A DNA stretch of 22,045 nt from DASUFE01 sp036274675 (lineage in GTDB: Bacteria > Pseudomonadota > Gammaproteobacteria > HTCC5015), in NCBI GenBank assembly GCA_036274675.1, contig DASUFE010000054.1:1-22045 (forward strand), given 5' to 3'. The notes beneath the pieces are model-generated. The model ran no database searches, was not told the origin of the DNA, and saw only the letters and a program-made list of their open reading frames with translations. Position numbers and translations under genes: made by a program. Positions 15,608 through 22,045 of the stretch are shown here, one piece after another (positions within the stretch are counted from its first letter, which is position 1; each line of letters starts with the position of its first letter).

Positions 15608-17104
15608 TCAGGGATTTCTACCCAGGCTTTGCAAAAAGTCATCATGGGTCGGAAGGGTCTTAACCATGCGCTGTATTGCCTGCCTGGCTTTCTGCAGACT
15701 GTCGTGAATATGTTGCAGGTCAATATTTTCAACCCTTGGGCAATACTTGCCGGGGCGGATCCCCATGCCTTCGAACACCGATTGCCAACTGGTATGGCGG
15801 AATAATTCGTCCACCCCTTCCCGCAAGCCGCCATGGCTCCTGAACAATTCGATGCGTTCGCGCAGCGAATCGGGAAGGCTGATGCCTTTGCACCAGCGCC
15901 AGAAAGGCGTGTCCTCGCGGGCCGTGGCGGCATAATGCAGCACGATAAAATCGCGTACTTCCTCATAATCGCCAGCCATGCGGCGGTTATATTCACGGAT
16001 CAGCGCAGGATCGCAGTCGCGGTCCGGAAAATAGCGCAGGAAAAACTCCATACCGCGGGCGATCAGATGAATGGCCGTGGACTCGAGCGGCTCGATAAAT
16101 CCGGCGGCAAGACCGAGCGCCAGGCAGTTTTGTCTCCAGATTTCGCGTCTTCGCCCGGTCATGAAATGTATTAGCCGGGGCTCGTCCACAATCGTGCCGT
16201 CAAGACTCTTTATCAGCGTGGATTTGGCATCGGCGTCACTGCAAAACCGGCTGGCATATACATAGCCTTGACCAACACGGTGACGCAACGGAATGCGCCA
16301 GGTCCAACCCGCTTTGCGGGCGGTAGCAAGGGTGAAAGGCAGAATCGGGCCTGGGCTCTGGGTTTTCAGAGCGATCGCGCGGTCACAGGGCAAATACTGC
16401 GACCAGTCTTCAAAACCGGCCCCGAGCTGTTTTTCTATCAGTAAGGCCTTAAAGCCGGTGCAATCGATGAAGAAGTCGCCATCGATGCGGCGCCCATCCG
16501 CCAACACGACATTCTCAATGAAACCATTTGACGACCGACCGGCACTCGTTACCAGCCCTTCATGACGGATGACGCCGCGTGTCTCCGCATAGCGGCGCAG
16601 GTAAAGGGCCACTTCTGAGGCATCCACATGCAAAGCATAGTTGGCTCCGCCAATCGGGGTATTCTGGGCCTTCTCCGGCTCGAAGAAACGCCCGTTCTCG
16701 GCCATGACATTGCAGGGAGAAAAATCCTGCAATGCAGAGGTATCGCCAAGGGCGCGCGCTTTCAGCCAGCACTGGTAAAAATCATGGCTGTCGATGGGCC
16801 TCCCCAAGGCTCCGAAAGGATGAAAATATCCGCTACTTCTGCTGTGCCAATCGACAAATTTGATGCCGAGCTTATATGTAGCCTGCGTAGCGTGGATGAA
16901 GTCCCGCTCGTCGATTCCGAGGCGCCTGATCAATCCGACAAAAGGCGGCACAGTCGATTCGCCGATTCCGACAGTTCCGATTTCGGCGGACTCCACCAAT
17001 TCAACCTGACAAAGCTCGTTTTTGAAGTGATGGGAAAGTATGGCGGCCGCAAGCCAACCCGAAGTTCCTCCACCGACGATCACGATTTTTCGTATGGGTT
17101 GCAT
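15608..17104 (-). CDS. Flavin-dependent (tryptophan-type) halogenase, copy 2
   Basis: Two ATGs are in frame at 17113 and 17104. GGGGGA touches the first but stands 9 bases before the second, so I choose 17104 (498 residues). The FAD motif GGGTSGW is at 11-17. The catalytic lysine is K78 (ATYKLGIKFVDW), the WxWxIP motif is WTWRIP, and E341 lies in GFIEPLESTAIHL, so all key residues are present. It aligns with copy 1 over its full length (for example EIGTVGIGESTVPP, DGDFFIDCTGF, HYAATAREDTPFWRW) but is clearly diverged, so it is not a recent duplicate. As a PF04820 enzyme it should need reduced FAD, O2 and halide. It lies 36 bases downstream of the OxyR-like gene and 90 bases upstream of secB, suggesting one transcript. 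Substrate unknown. Confidence 0.92.
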   Translation of the reverse strand: MQPIRKIVIVGGGTSGWLAAAILSHHFKNELCQVELVESAEIGTVGIGESTVPPFVGLIRRLGIDERDFIHATQATYKLGIKFVDWHSRSSGYFHPFGALGRPIDSHDFYQCWLKARALGDTSALQDFSPCNVMAENGRFFEPEKAQNTPIGGANYALHVDASEVALYLRRYAETRGVIRHEGLVTSAGRSSNGFIENVVLADGRRIDGDFFIDCTGFKALLIEKQLGAGFEDWSQYLPCDRAIALKTQSPGPILPFTLATARKAGWTWRIPLRHRVGQGYVYASRFCSDADAKSTLIKSLDGTIVDEPRLIHFMTGRRREIWRQNCLALGLAAGFIEPLESTAIHLIARGMEFFLRYFPDRDCDPALIREYNRRMAGDYEEVRDFIVLHYAATAREDTPFWRWCKGISLPDSLRERIELFRSHGGLREGVDELFRHTSWQSVFEGMGIRPGKYCPRVENIDLQHIHDSLQKARQAIQRMVKTLPTHDDFLQSLGRNP

Positions 17105-17140
17105 AAGTTTCATTCCCCCGCAAAACGGGTTATCTGCCCG

Positions 17141-18109
17141 CTACCAATCTTTATTTTCCACCAGAATGCCTGCCCGGGCCTCATGACGGGATGTATTGTA
17201 ACTCCAGAAGGCCGGGCTGCTGGCCTCGATAGTCTTACGCAATACATCGATCGCCTTGTGGCGCGGAAAGCTCGCCCGCCAGGATAGTGCGAGCGTGCGA
17301 TGAGGCGAGGGCCTGACAAAAGGCCGGATCGCCAGCTGGTCCTGCGAATAGAAGGGCGTTTCCGCGGCACTCAGCGGCAAAATGGTGATCCCCAGGCCGG
17401 ACGCAACCATGTGCCGCAATGTTTCGAGTGTGCTGCCTTGAATTAATGAACGCCCGGCTTCCGCAGGGCCGGGTTGCAAATGAGGCAACGCCGCAAGTAT
17501 CTGTTCCCGGAAACAGTGTCCCTCCGCAAGCAGCAGCACTTCTCTGGGATGAAGGTCGCTTGCCGTCAGCGCCGTTTTCCGTGACAAGGCATGCGAGGCG
17601 GGCAACAAAACCACGAACGGCTCTTCGAATAGTCGCTGGGTCACCACATCGCTTTCTGTGAACGGCAGCGTGGTAATGATGACATCCAGTTCGCCGCTGC
17701 GCAGTTTCTTCCTTAACTGGTCGACGCTTCCTTCCTCGATATACAAGGGCATGTTTTCCGCGAGCTTCTGTAACAAGGGAATGAACTGGGGCAGCAAGTA
17801 GGGCCCGATCGTCGGCAATGTGCCCATAGATAAAGGCCCCGCCAAGGGATCCTTGCCCGCGTTGACCACGTCTTTTATCTCGGTGGCCTGTTCGAGCAGT
17901 CGTCGTGCCTTCAATATCACCTGCTCGCCAAGCGGGGTTGGTTGTATGCCTGCCATGCTGCGCTCAAACAGCGCCACGCCCAGTTCCTGCTCAAGCTTCT
18001 TAACGGCAATACTCAAGGTCGGCTGGCTGACATGGCAACGCTCCGCCGCCCGCCCAAAATGCTTTTCCTGGCCGAGGGTGACGATATAGCGCAGTTCTGT
18101 CAAAGTCAT
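17141..18109 (-). CDS. oxyR: OxyR-like LysR-family regulator lacking the resolving cysteine
   Basis: The ATG at 18109 gives 322 residues and aligns with E. coli OxyR from the first codon; upstream codons of the open frame are not family-like. An AGTATA box at 18135-18140 (TATACT on the minus strand) may be the -10, giving a short leader with no clear ribosome-binding site. The N-terminal winged helix-turn-helix reads HFGRAAERCHVSQPTLS (17-33). The sensor domain has GTLPTIGPYLLP and EGHCFREQIL with C199, at the same number as the peroxidatic Cys of OxyR. Position 208, the resolving Cys in E. coli OxyR, is Leu, and no other Cys exists except C25 in the DNA-binding domain. A C199-C208 disulfide therefore cannot form. 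Assigned OxyR by whole-length pattern; it could be a paralog that does not run the main peroxide response. Confidence 0.85.
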   Translation of the reverse strand: MTLTELRYIVTLGQEKHFGRAAERCHVSQPTLSIAVKKLEQELGVALFERSMAGIQPTPLGEQVILKARRLLEQATEIKDVVNAGKDPLAGPLSMGTLPTIGPYLLPQFIPLLQKLAENMPLYIEEGSVDQLRKKLRSGELDVIITTLPFTESDVVTQRLFEEPFVVLLPASHALSRKTALTASDLHPREVLLLAEGHCFREQILAALPHLQPGPAEAGRSLIQGSTLETLRHMVASGLGITILPLSAAETPFYSQDQLAIRPFVRPSPHRTLALSWRASFPRHKAIDVLRKTIEASSPAFWSYNTSRHEARAGILVENKDW

Positions 18110-18305
18110 GGTTTTTAAGGATAAACAAAGCATTAGTATACAAGGGCAGGCCGAGATCGGGCTACCCTGGACCATCTGCGCGCATATTCCGAATCTGCCG
18201 GCTCTCCAAGGTTTTAATAATCGGCTCTCTCCGCCTTCAGATATATAAATACCCAAGGAAACGGAGAGAACTCGAGGTCTTTAAATATTTACTTGGATTG
18301 AAAAA

Positions 18306-18893
18306 TTACGCCGGCGCCGTCTGCTGGCGAGGACCCTGTCCTAATCTTCCAACTACCGTCAACAGCGATATTCCATAAATCATAAGACTGACACCGACCG
18401 AGATCCCGATATAAACCATCCCGAGCAGCGGAAACAGGAAAATGCCGCTTAAACCCAGCAACAGGCTGACAATGCCTGATGTAAGCAGCCAGCCCCATCC
18501 CGACAGGGGTTTGAACCGGAATGCGAAAAATATCTCGGCAATCCCGTCGAACACCAGGAATACCGTAACCAGGGCCGATAGCGCAGCAAGGCCTGCCCAG
18601 GGATGCCATAACATCAGTCCGCCCGTAAGAACTGCCAATATCGCCGAAGTCCAGGACCATGCGGATTCGCGTTTTCCGTTACCAATGGACGCAATCACTT
18701 TCGAAATTCCGCCGGCGAGCAATAAAACACCCAGCAGAATTTCCACGGCCAAGGCTGTCGCAATGGGCAGAATAACTGCTAACGCGCCGGCAACTATGTA
18801 TAAGATCCCCTGGAAGGTATACCAGCCGCGGTGACTCCGGATTTGTTGCCGAGTATTTACCGGGATATCTTCCCATGTCATGACGTGAGCCAT
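18306..18893 (-). CDS. hdeD: HdeD family (DUF308) inner-membrane protein
   Basis: 195 residues with GGAGGA about 8 bases before the ATG. Six hydrophobic segments, about 27-43, 46-66, 80-96, 100-125, 133-153 and 157-180, are separated by short loops, with charged ends. This is the HdeD/DUF308 layout of two related three-helix halves; GWYTFQGILYIVAGALAVILP and GGLMLWHPWAGLAALS are typical. E. coli HdeD helps resist acid at high cell density; in other bacteria the role is unknown. It is about 200 bases upstream of the OxyR-like gene on the same strand, so a stress-related pairing is possible but not shown. Confidence 0.88.
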   Translation of the reverse strand: MAHVMTWEDIPVNTRQQIRSHRGWYTFQGILYIVAGALAVILPIATALAVEILLGVLLLAGGISKVIASIGNGKRESAWSWTSAILAVLTGGLMLWHPWAGLAALSALVTVFLVFDGIAEIFFAFRFKPLSGWGWLLTSGIVSLLLGLSGIFLFPLLGMVYIGISVGVSLMIYGISLLTVVGRLGQGPRQQTAPA

Positions 18894-19040
18894 CTTTATG
18901 TCCTCCGTTTGCTTCAGACCAACGACGCAGGGACTAAAACTGAAGCAGAACGTATGCCCGTCTGACGACTGGACCCCTATTCGTCGAAGCAGCGGTCAAC
19001 CAACTCGCTTCTTTGAAGAGCAGTTTCGAATACAAAAGGG

Positions 19041-19145
19041 TAAAAATAAAAAACCTCGCCTCTTTCGAGATGTTCGTTTATTTGAATTCTGGCGATGCCC
19101 CACTTTGCCTGTATCGTCTTTGATACTCGATGCTCTGCATCTTTA
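19041..19145 (-). pseudogene. Decayed copy of the 5S rRNA 3' end and its terminator
   Basis: Minus strand CATCGCCAGAATTCAAAT matches the end of the real 5S gene and its flank, CATCGCCAGGATTCAAAT, with one change. Both are preceded by related text (AGTGGGG versus AGTAGGA). Beyond the match the real operon has a long GAAA-loop terminator; here only CTC-GAAA-GAG and a T-rich tract (TTTTTTATTTTT) remain. The offset between the copies is 285 bases. The 5' part of this relic 5S is not recognisable, so it is probably an old tandem 5S gene or recombination scar. Confidence 0.6.
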
Positions 19146-19248
19146 AGGAGCAGTGCTGCCAAGTGCGGACCTGACCGCAGTCAGAAACAATTTTGAACCG
19201 CGTGCTGGCGCCTGGAGCGATTTTGGTCAACGCATAGTGTTGCCTCAC

Positions 19249-19324
19249 TGCGCCATTAGCTCAGCGGCGAATCTCAGGCATGAGATGAGCAGTTTGTCGC
19301 AAACTCGGATAATTCAGTGGCGCA
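19249..19324. other. 76-nt multi-stem inverted-repeat element, tRNA-like in outline
   Basis: The ends TGCGCCA / TGGCGCA (19249-19255, 19318-19324) form a perfect 7-bp stem. Inside, GCTC / GAGC (19259-19262, 19287-19290) encloses the hairpin ATCTCA-GGCA-TGAGAT (19271-19286), followed by AGTTTG-TCG-CAAACT (19291-19305). Four nested or side-by-side stems in 76 bases, with TTAGCTCAG as in a tRNA D-arm on the plus strand, suggest a folded RNA or a mobile palindromic element. A true tRNA is unlikely: there is no 7-base anticodon loop and no TTC-G-A-type T-loop. Confidence 0.5.
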
Positions 19325-19331
19325 ATGAAAA

Positions 19332-19363
19332 GAAAAAGCCCGCTTCTTTCGAAGCGGGCTTTT
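19332..19363 (-). terminator. Rho-independent terminator of the rRNA operon
   Basis: A perfect 13-bp stem (19334-19346 with 19351-19363, core GCCCGCTTC/GAAGCGGGC) with a GAAA loop on the minus strand ends in TTTTTCTTTT, just past the 5S gene. Confidence 0.95.
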
Positions 19364-19370
19364 GATTTGA

Positions 19371-19489
19371 ATCCTGGCGATGTCCTACTCTCGCATGACG
19401 AAACATCAAACTACCATCGGCGCTGAGCAGTTTCACTTCTGAGTTCGGAATGGGATCAGGTGGTTCCCGCTCGCTATGGTCGCCAGGAA
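19371..19489 (-). rRNA. rrf: 5S ribosomal RNA
   Basis: About 119 nt. Minus strand runs from TTCCTGGCGACCATAGCG through the conserved CCGAACTCAGAAGTGAAAC, GCGCCGATGGTAGT and ATGCGAGAGTAGG to CGCCAGGAT. The ends pair as the standard helix I. Exact ends are set by analogy with E. coli and may be off by one or two bases. Confidence 0.97.
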
Positions 19490-19509
19490 AACTGTTAATG
19501 CCGAACCCC

Positions 19510-19528
19510 GCCCGGACATAGTCCGGGC
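19510..19528. other. Perfect hairpin in the 23S-5S spacer
   Basis: GCCCGGAC-ATA-GTCCGGGC, an 8-bp perfect stem, lies 21 bases before the 5S gene in the direction of transcription. It is probably a processing or spacer structure of the precursor rRNA. No tRNA lies in this spacer. Confidence 0.7.
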
Positions 19529-19632
19529 CGGGCTCAACACATAATTCGGGAATTAAAGTTAGACGATTTTTAAGGTTATGTGCATTACTGACCAGCAAAC
19601 ACACCATGGTTTCTCAACCTCTTGGGTGTTAT

Positions 19633-22045
<2,413 letters not shown>

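Larger units (their letters stand above)
18894..19331. other. Gene-free stretch between the rRNA operon end and hdeD
   Basis: No protein-coding gene is convincing. It contains the 76-nt multi-stem element at 19249-19324 and the decayed 5S/terminator copy at 19041-19145, both listed separately. The hdeD promoter must lie at its low-coordinate end, but no clear -35/-10 pair was recognised. Confidence 0.4.

Noticed and set aside
18110..18256. 49-codon N-terminal extension of the OxyR-like frame
   Set aside because: OxyR homology begins exactly at the ATG at 18109, and the extension would run through the likely promoter.
19249..19324. Functional tRNA gene
   Set aside because: The length and D-arm-like text fit, but the would-be anticodon arm has a 3-base loop, and T-loop and CCA are absent.

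Overview
The window looks like the chromosome of a gammaproteobacterium with a plant-polysaccharide lifestyle. The signs are a SecB chaperone, a 1042-residue TonB-dependent receptor of the Xanthomonas/Caulobacter type, secreted GH9 and GH51 glycosidases, and 23S/5S rRNA of gammaproteobacterial type. A Cellvibrionaceae-like or related lineage is my guess; species cannot be called. Almost everything is on the minus strand, so transcription runs from high to low coordinates.

Layout, in the direction of transcription. (1) 22045-19332: 3' part of a 23S rRNA gene, spacer hairpin, 5S rRNA and a strong terminator. (2) 19324-18894: a gene-free stretch with a 76-nt multi-stem inverted-repeat element and a decayed copy of the 5S 3' end plus terminator. 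(3) 18893-18306: HdeD-family membrane protein. (4) 18109-15035: an OxyR-like regulator, a flavin-dependent halogenase and a SecB chaperone, closely spaced and probably co-transcribed. (5) 14536-11305: the TonB-dependent receptor with its terminator. (6) 10963-6926: a compact four-gene operon, SapC-family protein / JmjC-like cupin / second flavin-dependent halogenase / DUF6445-type protein, with a perfect 16-bp palindrome upstream. (7) 6733-1040: GH51 arabinofuranosidase, serine-hydrolase lipoprotein (4-bp overlap) and a GH9 endoglucanase-type enzyme whose start lies in a 107-bp tandem repeat of about three copies. (8) 405-1: start of an exported SpvB/RHS-type protein running off the window.

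Most likely biology: secreted GH9 and GH51 enzymes and an esterase-like lipoprotein act on hemicellulose outside the inner membrane, and the receptor takes up a ligand that may or may not be a carbohydrate. The two halogenase groups around the receptor have no settled role. One carries two proteins with Fe(II)/2-oxoglutarate-oxygenase-like HxD...H motifs. The other is tied to a regulator that resembles OxyR and keeps Cys199 but has Leu at position 208, and to a SecB copy. The receptor / halogenase / SapC / cupin / DUF6445 association is, from memory, recurrent in such bacteria but functionally undescribed. It is the best candidate here for an uncharacterised system.
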